56,142 bases of DNA from Planoprotostelium fungivorum (GCA_003024175.1 MDYQ01000182.1:1-56142); one strand, 5' to 3'. Shown: positions 30,930 to 42,187, counted from the first letter of the stretch. Translations and numbers: made by a program. Notes: generated by a model from the sequence alone, not told the origin.

Positions 30930-33900
30930 TTATTCGATGCTCTCTGAAGAGTTGACCAGCGTGATCTTCTTCACAAACTTTTCACCCAGCTGCTTCATCT
31001 TGGTGATCATCAGCAGCACATCGGGCACCATCTCCCTCGCAACCTTCTTCTGCTCTCATCAGTATCGCTTTCCAGTGACGGATCTCACCCCTTTCGGTGC
31101 CTCGATCTCCGTGATGGTCAGATGATCTGCCGCAGTGTCCACTTTGAAAGGCTCCAGATTGAAACTCCTACTCTTCCACTGCACTCCAATGGTATGGCTT
31201 CCCCTCCTATCGGCATAGAAGGTCGCCACGTTGTCGAAAGCGGCCTCTAAAGAGGAGAGATAGAGGGATACGTTGTCCGTCTTGTTGTTCTTCTCCCCGG
31301 AGGGTTTGTGTGAGGCCCCCACGGTGAGATGAGAATTGTAGATGAGAGAGGAATCCAGCTCAATGAGAAGATCGAATGCATGGGTGGCGGGGACAAAGAG
31401 TCTCTGTAGACGACTCGTGATTATGCTGCTGCTGATGATGATGACTCACGTTCCAATCTTCTTCGGTCGATTGACTCGACTCACACGCCCTCTCAATGAG
31501 CTCCAGGGTTCTATGAAATGTCACCACACACGTCTCTCATTCTCTAACCTCTTCGCAGACGTTTGTGCCAAATGGAGGGCAGCCCTTCCTGGTCTGAATT
31601 TGAAGATGGGAGAGCCTAGCACACTCTTGGGAGTGACGAGGAACACTTGGTATTTTCCCTCTATCCCCGATCTGATCATTTCGATCTGATTCTGCTCTCT
31701 CGTCATCGTCTCGCGTGATAGATGAGCCCACCTTGGCTTGCGTGTGTTGCTCTACCGTCAATCGTTTTTGAGCATCTACAACGATGGGAGTGGATTCGAA
31801 GTCGAAATCGGACAGAACGGACAGAAATCTGAGTGAAATTACAAAAATCTGACGTCAGGGTGACGAGCGAGGTACTACCTGAAAAACGAAGATATGGGAG
31901 TATTTGGTACGTTGTAGATCGATGACTTGGTGTAGATGTGGGCCATCAAGATTTCCGCAAATTCCACGGGAAATTGAGAAGAGAAGAGATGGGAGTCCAT
32001 CCACCTTTGGGCCAGCCTCACTCCACCTCCAAACGATCCAAACCTTTCCCGCTCAATCCCCCAATTCAAATTTCAAACTCACCTCGTCGCCACGTCGTGA
32101 ACGATCGAGTGCAACTCCGGCTTGACCGTGGCTTCCGTCTCGATGTATTCCGCGAAATCTCCACCGCCACTCATCTCTTCGATGATGGTCAATTCGGGTC
32201 GATGTACGATGAACAATCTGAATGTGATTCCACTGCTGGTCACATCGAGTGAAGATAGAGGAATCTGGTAGAAGGGGTGAGGCACTCTCGTCCTTCCGTT
32301 CCACTGTCTCATGATCCCACAGCCGATCTGAGAGGATGAGTCAGATGATACTTGAGTACGTCTCACGTGTTTCGATTCCGTCAGTTTCTTGACGAGATCG
32401 CTGTAGAAGGCCAACTTGATGGCCTCGATGGCCTTGATGTTTCCTTTCGGCCAGTTCTTCGTGCTGTTGAACTGAACGAGTGAGTGTCACGTCATCTCCT
32501 TCACTCACCGTCACCGCAACGGGAACCACCGGTGTGAAACCTGCAGAAATTCCGTGGGGTGGGAAGGGGTCGGTGTAGCGGAGGACTGGGTGGGAGGGAC
32601 TGAGCCTCTCGATCTTCAGGGGTAGCTCATCGTTCACGGAGAAGATGTTTCTCGATAGTTCAGAGTACACTTGGGCAATCTGAAGTGTAGATTGATCTGC
32701 AGGGGGAACTGTGGAGGTAAGGGAGGGAGGGAGGGAGGGAGATCTCACCGTCGGGGACGGACAAGATGTGATCGAGTTGATTGTAGATGATCTGAACGTC
32801 GTCCGATCTGACTTTGTGGCGGTGATTCAATATGTATCTACTCAACATACTGACGACCTACATTCCATCATCACTTGTTCCTCGATATCATCCTTTAAAT
32901 CTCACCTCAGGTCTGTGGATTGTAGATGAACTCCACACGACTGCGTTGAGGATGGAACCGTCTGGAAATCTTCTGACCTGCACTTTGCTTCCCCAGAATT
33001 CCTTGAACGCCCGAGACTGTCTGAATCAGGTCACGTGACATCGCACGATCGTCACCTCCTCTTCGAATTCGGGTGAGGGTCCGAAATCCGTTAACACGCG
33101 AGATTTATGGAAGTCCAAGTTGATCCCAAATACCAGCTCACTCTTCATAGGAGGGCAGACCTCTCCGTACTTCCACGATATTTCACCTTCCACGATGGAC
33201 TTCACCAGAGTGGCTCTCTCTTTCAGAGCTCTCGTCAGAGTCAATTCGATGTCACTGTGGACCGAATGATGGACTTCTGGATCAGTCGAGCACAGCTGAA
33301 TCATCGTCAGGATCTTCTGAAATGAAAATTCCTCTCACCGTGTTGGGTTTGTATTTTTCGTCCGAAAAGTTGAAAGAGTGGAGCTTCTTACCGTAGAGGA
33401 TATCGGGCACCTATTCTCATCACTCGTTTGAACAAATGATCGTGGAAAATATGAAGTGAGGGTAAAGAGAAATACCTTCTGTATGCGCAGTTGTAGATCG
33501 TATCGGCTCAGACGATCGGATTTCCTCAGAAAGAGGAGCTCGAAGGCATCTGAGGTGTTGTCGTGCAGGAGGAGTGAGGTCAGCGCGGCGTCACTCTTCA
33601 GTTGCTTCCACGATGAGAGAGACATGTTGTACGTCAGATTCATCATGCCACTGTGATCTACAACGACCACGGGGAAGTGAGAGAGGAAAGCCTCCTTGGA
33701 CTGTGTCTCTGTCAGTGGATCTCGCAGTGCAGAGTGAAATAAATCCAAATAAAATGAATTTTAACGTTTTTTTCACCTTGGGAGTCACGGTGGAGGGATC
33801 GAAAAAGATTCCCTGGGAAACATCCATCTTCTCCGCTGTCACACGATCAGTAAGATATCTCACGTGACATCTCACCGATGTAGCTGAAGAACACACGCAG

Positions 33901-35383
33901 GGCCTGATAGCTGCTCATACTGGGCATGATGACTCTCTTCTCCACCAGGTGGATCAATATCATGGTCAAAACGAATCCACTGATGCAAGAGTTGTCTTCC
34001 GAATACCCCCTATCCTTCGTCATCACACATTCCAACCCCTTCCTATGTCACCTCTGTCTGGCCCACAATTTGAGTAGAATGGAGGCATCAGACAACCCGG
34101 GATGATTTCCACCCACGTAAGAGCCGATCTTCTCCAAGTGTTCCATGACGAGAGAGTCCTCGATGACGGAGCGATTGTAGTAGGGAGTGGGTTTCAGATC
34201 CTCCATGACCACTTGGGAGGTGATGTGCCTGCGGTGATTGTAATCGGCAGACAAGTGATGACGTGGCATCTTCGTCTCCTTGGAGAAGGAAGGGTGCAGA
34301 CGGATGATGAAATTCGTGCGGACTCCCAATTCGGAATCTGAGGGCGTTCAGCGTTGTAGATGGAACGTTCTCTGACCTTTCTTGGGGTGGATGGAGAGTA
34401 TGGGCTTGGTGACGTCACCACGTAGGGAGGTCCATTCGATCGTGCCCGTGTAGCTCTCCATCGAATTCAACTTGTGTGCCACTACGGCTAAGAATAGATT
34501 CCTCTTGTCATGATAGCGGTAGTTGTTGATGTCCTTCTTTCTCAACGATGCCTGCTCCACTCAGTCGATTTTTCGTTGATTTTCACTCACGTCGGGCATC
34601 TCTAAGACGAGATCTACGTTCAGAGCAGGTTTGACGTTGGTACGCAACATGAAACTTCCACCGACTTGCACCTTCTGTGGTGCATTGAAAGTGTAGTCCA
34701 GACTCTTCAGATCGTTGTGCAGTGTGATGTGAGGGAGATCCTTGAGGCTGTCCACCTTACGTCTCGTGAGGATGTGGTGATCGGATGGAACGTGATCACC
34801 ACCTTGTACTCTTTCATGCTGGTGAGTGCCTTCTTCAGTGACTTCAGAGCGGATTCCAAGGCAGTTGTTCTTGCATAATTGACTTTGATCTCTTTGAACA
34901 GCTCGTCCAGCTGATGTTTCATCAGATGGAGAAGAACGTGATGTCAACAAATGATGGTAGAGTCGATCACCTGTAATTTGAAGAGGTTAGACTGGAAGAG
35001 TTGTTCGGATTCTGTTAATTCTCTTAATTGCTTCACTGCATCTTCTGGACGGAGGATCTTGCCAGCCTTGATGACAGGCGTCTTCGGTTTCTTCAACGTG
35101 TCAGGTGTGATCGTTGGATGTCTTCCCTTCACCTGTTCCTTCTCTTCGTCTTCGCTGTCATTGTCGAGCATTCCATCATCATCAGAATCAGATCCATCCC
35201 CCTCTGAATATGTGTCACTCGAAGAAACGAAGAGATCAGATCACCTAAATCATCTCCAAAATCAGCAAGGGCAGCGATTGGATCTTCAAAATCTTCTTCT
35301 ATGCCAGGGATAACAACCTCAGGCTTCAGTGCCTTGGAAGGTGCAACAGATTTGTCAGAGCTTGCTTTCCTCTTTCCGCTCAT
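30930..35383 (-). CDS. NOL6/Utp22 (Nrap) nucleolar rRNA-processing protein
   Basis: A long multi-exon gene starting MSGKRKASSDKSVAPSKALK with an acidic N-terminus (DNDSEDEEKEQ). Core markers: LPHITLHNDLKSLDYTFNAP, the QVGGSFMLRTN and LNVDLVLEMPD strands of a nucleotidyltransferase-like fold, YYNRSVIEDSLVMEHLEKI, DASILLKLWARQRG (cf. ACVLLKVWLRQRG of NOL6) and SGFVLTMILIHLVEKRVIMP followed by MSSYQALRVFFSYI. The end has TITEIEAPK joined to KKVAREMVPDVLLMITKMKQ. In yeast Utp22 works with Rrp7 in the small-subunit processome; the family has lost polymerase activity. The TAA at 30930-30932 lies inside an AATAAA. Many introns carry TCACGTGA words (for example near 33030 and 33860). Confidence 0.92.
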
Positions 35384-35461
35384 CGTGATGTGGTCTTGTT
35401 TCCTTCCCAAATTTTTCCAACCATTGTAGAACAGCCCTTTTGTCGGTCGTGGTCTTGCTCG

Positions 35462-35935
35462 ATGGTGATGGTGTGCCTGTGGCTTCTGCTAATCAATAGT
35501 TCTTCGTTTCTCATTCTTTCGACAAACTATATGTTTACGACCACGATAAAGATGTAGTAATCAGAGGACGGCACGACAGACGGTATTGGGTTTCTCAGGC
35601 TTCTCTCCACACAGAATTAGATGATCCATTCGTATTGCCTTTGTGCCTCCCTTCCGAGTATATCACCAATGACTTTTGCAATGCAATGCAGATGTGAGAC
35701 ATCTTTCATCGAGTCAAGTCACACGTAAACCCTCAGAGCCAAGTCACTCGAGGTCATCTATATTCCAACAGAACAGCACCGGCATAACAAGGAACAGAAG
35801 CTGTATAGTACATTCACCCTCTCTCTCGACTCAATTCCCTGTGTCGTCGTGGAGAAGGGGCTCGGAGAGACTCTCACTCGGCCTCGGACGAGTTTATCGT
35901 CACCATGGATTTCCATCGGTGGAAAAATCACCTGA
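35462..35935 (+). CDS. Unrecognised 131-aa protein, three exons, initiator codon alone in exon 1
   Basis: The coding part of exon 1 is just the ATG at 35462-35464; intron 35465-35499 (35 nt) follows immediately, then exon 2 (35500-35693), intron 35694-35736 (43 nt) and exon 3 (35737-35935, TGA). All three phases fit, giving 132 codons including the stop. The protein reads MFFVSHSFDKLYVYDHDKD, then RHDRRYWVSQASLHTELDDP, LPSEYITNDFCNAMQIAKS and VIYIPTEQHRHNKEQKLYST, ending ISIGGKIT. It has no signal peptide or TM segment, and I recognise no family. It was found by joining frames and is invisible in any single long ORF. It is divergent from NOL6 across 78 nt. Moderately sure it is real because intron sizes and phases fit the local pattern. 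Confidence 0.6.
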
Positions 35936-36128
35936 AACTCCCAGTAGAGATATTCTCCGCCCTTTAAGAGGGTAAACGAGCGTAAATCAGCACATTTGCG
36001 TAACCGAGATAAATCCCCCAAGTACGGCTGCTTTCTTTATATCTGTACATACAGCGGGCGAGTACTCTACTCGAGATAGAACCTAAGGGGATTTGAGCTC
36101 TTGGGCCCTCGCAGGTATGCCTCTGAAT

Positions 36129-36724
36129 TCAGAGAAGATGGTCATACCTCTTGTGAATGTCGATGATTTCCAAGTACCACATCGGCTCGGCGCTGGGGTT
36201 ATCGCTGCAGAGAGGTGAGATGTTATGATGGCAAGGATTGTCACCTGAGATCGACAATCTTGTGTGCGAAGATGCACGGCTGTTTCTTCTTGTACGTTCC
36301 AAACGCACCAATAACCATCAGATAAGATCCTTGAAGGCGTTGAGTTCTTTTTCACTCGTGATTGTGCATGCATATCACATCATCACCTTCGCATATACTC
36401 AGATCTTCGATTCCTTTGACATTTTCACTGAAGACGACAACAACACCTGTTCCCTGTATCTCTTTCAGACATGATTACGAGACGAATCGCGGTATCACAC
36501 ACGTCATCTAACGTAAATTGGCCCTCTTCCTCAGAGATATAAGACACGATTCCCTTCAACGAAGTTGGAATTGTATTCTAAGACTCTGTCCTCCTCACCT
36601 GCATCCATACTCGTGTGAATGGTAGTTGTTTCTGCGTCCATATCCAGTGCTGATCCGTCTGTTTGATGTTCTCCAACGCCAACTGACCCGCGAAGAACTT
36701 TGGACAGCTGAACTCCTCCGACAT
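36129..36724 (-). CDS. RMI2: RMI2, OB-fold subunit of the BLM/TOP3 dissolvasome
   Basis: Four or five exons. The start MSEEFSCPKFFAGQLALENI leads to RVWMQ|GIVSYISEEEGQFTLDD; then FSENVKGIEDLSICEGSYLM, VIGAFGTYKKKQPCIFAHKI, VDLSDNPSAEPMWYLEIIDI and HKRYDHLL. The VWMQGxV opening, the GxYxMVxG strand and the C-terminal DLSDNPxxExMWxLEVxDxH signature match human RMI2. RMI2 pairs with RMI1 to stabilise the BLM-topoisomerase III complex that dissolves double Holliday junctions. Exon 1 is 36724-36599 (42 codons, phase 0). The gene is missed by simple ORF searches because every exon is short. It is convergent with the 131-aa gene. Confidence 0.85.
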
Positions 36725-37641
36725 CTTCTCTCTCACACGAATTACATCACATCACATCACATGTGCCGCGCGAAAGGTCGAGGAAAGTTCAAGGGTGTAG
36801 TAGGGGACGAATAGATTTGCCCCATACAAGATCGGGCGGTATCGACAGCTCAACTTCTCTCTGGACTTTAAGGAGGCACCTGAGAAAATACTTGGTGGTA
36901 CTTTGCAACCAGTTAAGGGTTGGGTTACTTGTGAACGGAAATTGATGAGGGACCTTTGGGGATAAGGGGTGTCGTTTTCTCGACTTGTGTGCTTCTCGGA
37001 TGGTGTGTGGTCACTCCTTGTCCCGATATAGCTCGGGTTGTTATAGCAGTGCGGCTCTTGTAAGTGAACCATGCACCTCTCGTACTCTTTTATTGATCCG
37101 GACGTGCTAGTCGCGAGCGGGTACGTTAAGCAAGATATATGTCTCGGTAAAAGTGGTCCAACGCGGCTGGTGCCTCCAAAGTAGTCCGACGGGCTACTTG
37201 TCAACAGCTCCCGCACACACCGCAAGCATTCTATTCTCTCTCTAGTGGCAGACTCCACACTCCTTGCACCATCCTCTCAACTCTTCTGATCGTACCTCTC
37301 TTCGAAAGGTACTCTCTCCCCTGCAAATCACTCGTCAGCCGATTCACATTTCGTTTCACATCTGCTTGTACCTTCCACCCTCGAGCAGCCCGGTCAATCA
37401 ACACAAGTAGAGAGATCCAAAGAAGATATAAGATTATCTCCCCGACACTGTATAGAAAGGCATCAAAACAGCTCGCATCATTACCGACCGTCAATCCACA
37501 GAAGCAGAACACTCACCACATCCACACGAATTTAAAGTACCACCTCCTCTGAACAGACTCCCTCCCACCAGTCAACACAACCTCTTTCATCAGGCGCACC
37601 AGCGTCCACAGAGCCGTTTTTACTCCTCAACAACCTCTACC
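36725..37641. promoter_or_regulatory. Long divergent intergenic region, possible long 5' UTR or non-coding RNA
   Basis: 917 nt, the largest gene-free gap in the gene-dense part. The section 36780-37200 has normal GC but no coherent frame. It includes an 8-bp hairpin AGTAGTCCGACGGGCTACT near 37180. The section 37250-37640 is pyrimidine-rich and probably the 5' UTR of the 318-aa gene. Not recognised as SRP, RNase P or snRNA by eye. Confidence 0.35.
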
Positions 37642-38598
37642 ATGGAAGCTCTGTACCAGCCACAGATGTTTGCCACGTCTCAATTTGAGCACGGTGGTCA
37701 CAGTCAGCTACTTGGAAGTCACCACGGGGCACCATCGACGGCAACTCACCACGGTGCAGCGAGCTACGCTTCCCATCCTCACGAGATTCCCGACTGGCTC
37801 GCCTTCCAGTTTCACATGTCCAACAATGCCAATCACGCCCACGCTCACGCACAACAGCAGCAACAGCAGCAACACACATCAACAGGTCAGACATTCAACA
37901 ACTATCCTTCTCCCCTTACTTCGTCACCCTTCTCTGATGGGGAGTCAGACTTCGAGCCAACACCAGCCACCCTCAAGTTTCCTCTGATGTTCGGTGAGGG
38001 TCAATTCGTGCCCGCCCACTTCGCCGCTCCTCCCATCGATTTCAAATCGCAGCACATTTCCTCTCCCAGAACACACCTCCCTCCTCCTCCTTCCTCCATA
38101 CCACCGGCTCTCACTCAGACCAAGCTCGTCGTACCCAAGACGGAGTGCATGACACCGTTTCCCTCGGATCAAGTGTCTGATTTCAAGCACGTCATCTACA
38201 ACCTTCTGGCCGACTACCACAACCACCCAGAGAGAGCCGCCACTGCCTTTGTTCAACCTCTCACCATCGAAGAGAATGGACAGATCCGACACGGGTTCAT
38301 GTTCAATCAGAAGCAGAACCCAGAGAAGAGACTGCCCGAGCTCTACGCTCTCCACATCCGAAAGGCCAAGTTGGAGCTAGAGGACCCCAACTCCATCTTC
38401 ATCCAAGACTTGTACAAGTTTTACCTGAGAGCATCGCTGGAGCTGCTGTCAAAGTACTTTGAGAAGAGAGGAAAGTACATGTTCCTCTACGAAGATCAGC
38501 CACTCTTCTCACCAGGAACGAGCTTGGAGGAGGCAGAAGACAGAATCAGGAACATGAGAACACGAGCCAGAATGCAGAAGAAGAGAAAGAACAATTAA
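37642..38598 (+). CDS. Unrecognised 318-aa nuclear-type protein with His/Gln-rich N-terminus
   Basis: Single exon, which is unusual here. Residues 1-110 are low complexity, rich in His, Gln, Ser and Pro (HAHAHAQQQQQQQH). Residues about 170-318 form a well-ordered alpha-rich domain: VSDFKHVIYNLLADYHNHPE, FVQPLTIEENGQIRHGFMFN, LPELYALHIRKAKLELEDPN, FYLRASLELLSKYFEKRGKY and SLEEAEDRIRNMRTRARMQK, ending KKRKNN (a likely nuclear signal). The architecture suggests a transcription regulator with a C-terminal conserved domain, but I cannot name the family. It has a long, C/T-rich 5' flank. Confidence 0.85.
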   Translation: MEALYQPQMFATSQFEHGGHSQLLGSHHGAPSTATHHGAASYASHPHEIPDWLAFQFHMSNNANHAHAHAQQQQQQQHTSTGQTFNNYPSPLTSSPFSDGESDFEPTPATLKFPLMFGEGQFVPAHFAAPPIDFKSQHISSPRTHLPPPPSSIPPALTQTKLVVPKTECMTPFPSDQVSDFKHVIYNLLADYHNHPERAATAFVQPLTIEENGQIRHGFMFNQKQNPEKRLPELYALHIRKAKLELEDPNSIFIQDLYKFYLRASLELLSKYFEKRGKYMFLYEDQPLFSPGTSLEEAEDRIRNMRTRARMQKKRKNN

Positions 38599-38924
38599 AC
38601 TGTATAGCGACAATTCGTCTTCTCTTGTCTCCATCGTACTTGAATCGCTCTTTTCGTTGAAGGAGTCCTCAGAGGTCGTTGAAGGATCTCGTCGCAGCAT
38701 CACCGTGAAGCTTTTATTACAATACGGTTATGCACGATTGAAATGTCTCTAATCAAGTAGAGGAGAGACATTCATGAATCAGTGATGTCCTTCATTTTAA
38801 TAGTAGCTTGAAAGGGGGTGACCTTTGGTTGATCGAATTGGGATTTGATCAACCGAAGTCAAGTTGAAATTTCAACGAAAATTGTGGACAGTTCACACAT
38901 CACACAACATCACAGATCTCAGAT
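38599..38924. other. Intergenic stretch between the 318-aa gene and the phosphatase
   Basis: 326 nt between two genes on the plus strand. Nothing beyond A/T-rich spacer that could carry the 3' UTR and the next promoter. Confidence 0.4.
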
Positions 38925-39557
38925 ATGACGAAGCACAGCGTTCTCTTTGTTTGTCTGGGTAATATTTGCCGCTCACCTATGGTATGTTGTTCCACACATC
39001 ACGAATAACCATCGTCACAGGCAGAGATGGTCTTTCGTGAAGAGGCCAAAGCACGAGGTAATTTCATCGTGATATATACCTCTAAGTTGTTGCAGGTGTC
39101 TTGAGTGAGTGGCACATCGACAGCGCCGGTACAGCTGGATATCACATTGGAAGTTCACCAGACTCGAGGTCTTCTGCCACATGCCAGAAACACTATCCCA
39201 ACTTGAAGGTGAGCCCACCGAGACATCATCCCGTGAGCCTCTTCACAGGTAACGCATAGAGCCAGACAAGTCGCCAGGGAAGACTTTCACAAGTTTGATT
39301 TCTTGTTGTGCATGGACGAATCGAATCTCAGCGATCTCAAGTCCATCCGACCCAAAGATGCCACGACGGACCTCCGTCTCTTTGGCTCCTTCGATCCCCT
39401 CAACGATCGCATCATAGAGGATCCTTACTACGGTTCGTCATCCGTCTTCTCTTCTCTTCTCATCTTCTCAGGTGGCATCGATGGTTTCGAACACAACCTC
39501 CAGCAAGTGAAACGGTGCAGCCAAGCCCTCCTGGATCACGTCCATAAAGACAAATGA
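38925..39557 (+). CDS. Low-molecular-weight protein tyrosine phosphatase
   Basis: Five or so exons. MTKHSVLFVCLGNICRSPM holds the CLGNICRS active-site loop (Cx5RS) right at the N-terminus. It continues AEMVFREEAKARG, IDSAGTAGYHIG, PDSRSSATCQKHYP, FDFLLCMDESNLSDLKSI and IEDPYYG with the general-acid Asp in the DPYY motif, then a terminal helix (NLQQVKRCSQALLDHVHK). All catalytic residues are present. By family it is a cytosolic enzyme acting on phosphotyrosine. It ends 10 nt from the stop of the convergent ankyrin gene. Confidence 0.95.
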
Positions 39558-39567
39558 GAAAGTCTCT

Positions 39568-41886
39568 TTATTGTGCTCCGTGTCTGCGAAGTAGCTCGGC
39601 CACCTCTTGAAAACCCTGTCCGAGTCAGACGACGTTCGATGGAGCTGTTCACCTTGGCCATGGCCAGTTGGAGGGGAGTGCCACCGGATGATGTGATGTT
39701 GACTTGAGCACCGCGAGAGATAAGGAACTCGATGGATTCCTTCTGGTTGTGGAAGGCTGCGTAGTGGAGGGGGCTCTCCTTCGAACCGTTCACGGCGTTC
39801 ACGGGGGCTCCCGCCTCGACTAGACTGCGGACGATGCCGGTCGATGTGCACGCCGCAAAGTGAAGTGCTGAGGCGAAGTCAGCGATAGGTCAAATGGATG
39901 AGATGGTGTTGGGAGTGATGAGATGTAGAATGTGATGACCTGTTCTTCCTCTGGCATCACGAGCGGTAGAGAGAGCACCGTGACGGAGGAGCATATCAGT
40001 CATCTCTTGGTATCCCTTCTGGGCCGAAATGATCAATGGCGTACTTCCAAACGGCTGTGACCATGAGAAATAAATCAATTGTAGCCTCACCTCGTTGTCA
40101 TGAACGTTTGCACCCGCTTGGATGAGATATTCTGAGATCAATGAGAGAGGAGTGAAGGGATGAGGTACCTGCAGAGGGGAGGTGGTTGTTGTATACGGCG
40201 AGCATGAGGGAAGTCATTCCTTCCGTGTTCCTCTCCCACAGGTTGACTTTCTGCTCTTCGATCAAGAGACGGATCAAGTCGATGTGTCCGAAGAAGCTTG
40301 CCGTGTGGATTGGTGACTCGTGGTTACCAATCTATCTGTGGTCATTCTTTCTCCTTTTCATTTGGATATGAGCGACGAGATGATGTGATATGATGATGAG
40401 ATGAGATGATAGGATGAGATGATGAGATGAGATGATGAGATGAGATGATAGGATGAGATGATGAGATGAGATGATAGGATGAGATGAGATGATGAGATGA
40501 GATGATAGGATGAGATGATGAGATGAGATGATAGGATGAGATGATGAGATGATGATATAAGATGTAATAAACAGGAGATAAACACCTTTGTCTCGGGATG
40601 AGCACCATTCGATAGCAACCAACGGACGATCTCAGGACGGTTGATGGCTATGGCTCTATGTAGTGCTCCGCGGTTGACGTTCGCGCCTCTCTGTACAGCT
40701 GCCCTCACTCTCTCCAAATCTCCTGCCACAACAGCCACATCCAAATCATTATCGGCTACCTCCATCAACTTCACCCACAAATGTCACTCACGTGATCTGC
40801 CCTGCATGTTCTGATTCTGCACCAACTGAGGGACACCCAAATTTACTGCCAAGTTGGCAGGGAGCTGTGTGGGTGAGGACGAAATTTCTGTGGAATCTCA
40901 CAGGCATTCCTGGATGTCTGGGTGGCTGTCCTTGACCTGCGTTGGGATTCCCATTGGGTTGCAGGTGGATGGTCTGCGGCACGGCACCTTGTTGCTGAAC
41001 TCCTTCAGCGAAGGGTTGACCCACCGATTCATCTCACCTGGATCTGAATGTGCATCATTCCTGGAGGGGCAAACATGGGCTGGCCTTGAGCATTGGCTTG
41101 TGGTTGACCTTGAGCATTGGCTTGTGGTTGACCTTGAGCATTGGCTTGTGGTTGACCCTGCACATTAGCTTGAGGTGCCTGAGGGTTCGCTTGACCCGGT
41201 TGCGGAGGCTGCTGCGTTTAGTCGACGATTGAAGGAGTGATGCACCTGTCCCGGGATACCGATGATGGAAGTCAGCAGTTGTTGGAATACACCAGGTAGT
41301 TGTTGTGGATTGAGACCCTGCATCGATCAGAGGTGATGCTCGATGACTTGTACGCACGGGTGGAACACCGTCTGCTGGTTGAGGTGCTGCCTGTGGTTGA
41401 CCGGGAACTGTCTGTGGTTGGCCTTGAGGAACGGGGACACCATTGACCTTTCGATCGTCAGTGGATCGAATAGTAGAGTGGAAGAGACCATGCGAACAAA
41501 GTCTTGTGGATTCAATACGAATCGAAATCCTTGTTGTTGACCGGGGTGTGCGTTTTGACCCTCGGCTGGCTGAGTTGGAGGTTGAACGGGGGTATCAGGA
41601 ACTGGTGCCGGGCGGTTTGCTACGAGATGAAGAACACTGGCATCTTTGATGCCTGCATGCATGAGATGGAAATGATATTCAGATTCTCACCGTAGCTCTC
41701 GAGAGTGTTTTGGTCTTGCAATACTTTGCCCATGAATATGAGCTTCTGTCCCTCCACGGGAAGACCGCTGCTCTCCACCAACATCTGCTTCAAGTCTCGC
41801 ACCAGAAGAGTGCGCTGCACTACAAACTCAGCGGTAGTTCCACCAAGCTTCTTGATCTTGATACTGATTGCTGTTTCATCTGCCAT
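39568..41886 (-). CDS. Ubiquitin-like domain plus ankyrin-repeat protein
   Basis: Start ATG 41886: MADETAISIKIKKLGG, LVRDLKQMLVESSGLPVEGQ, KLIFMGKVLQDQNTLESYG is a ubiquitin-like fold, then VLHLVANRPAP as in BAG6/ubiquilin-type proteins. A Gln/Pro-rich spacer with three 8-residue repeats (QGQPQANA) follows. The C-terminal half has about six ankyrin repeats (VNRGALHRAIAINRPEIVRW, GHIDLIRLLIEEQKVN, GSTPLIISAQKGYQEMTDML, ALHFAACTSTGIVRSLVEAG, SPLHYAAFHNQKESIEFLIS), ending VAELLRRHGAQ; the last intron is placed to give this ending. The stop TAA lies inside AATAAA. Likely a protein-quality-control or ubiquitin-pathway adaptor, by architecture. Confidence 0.85.
40332..40585 (-). repeat. Minisatellite inside an intron of the UBL-ankyrin gene
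   Basis: A 254-nt intron, by far longer than its neighbours, filled by units of about 26 nt on the plus strand (GATGAGATGATGAG + ATGAGATGATAG, with length variants). On the sense strand it is a C/T-rich array. It produces spurious open frames of Ser, His and Ile. Confidence 0.85.
41085..41156 (-). repeat. Three tandem 24-bp coding repeats (QGQPQANA)
   Basis: Three nearly identical 24-bp units (TTGAGCATTGGCTTGTGGTTG + ACC on the plus strand) within the Gln-rich spacer of the UBL-ankyrin gene. They stay in frame and are flanked by degenerate copies. Confidence 0.85.
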
Positions 41887-42187
41887 CGTTGTGTTGACGC
41901 GTAAAGAAATAAATGGGCTGGTGTCCGTAGAAATGACCGTATCTACAATGGACCACTCCAATTTGGGCGATCGTCTCAAGCAAGGAATGGTTCTCGCCCA
42001 GAGAGAAGCGATGTCATATCCAACCTTGCTATTAATAATAGTCCTTGGTCGTCACACTTTGAAAATTCAAGACAGATATCGACCGTGTGGCTATTCAGAG
42101 TGACTGTCCTGGCATATGGATCCCAGCGGCTGCACTGTGTGACACGGGAGTCCATGTTGAGGATAGGAAGAATGTACAGTGGATGTT
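41887..42187. other. Intergenic stretch between the UBL-ankyrin and F-box/Rab genes
   Basis: 301 nt between two minus-strand genes; must hold the UBL-ankyrin promoter. Nothing else recognised. Confidence 0.4.

Noticed and set aside
32711-32760. GGGAGG tandem run inside NOL6
   Set aside because: Simple purine run within an intron; no G-quadruplex-forming spacing convincing enough to claim function.
40342-40622. Long open frames rich in Ser, His and Ile on the minus strand
   Set aside because: They are translations of the intronic minisatellite in three frames, not a protein.
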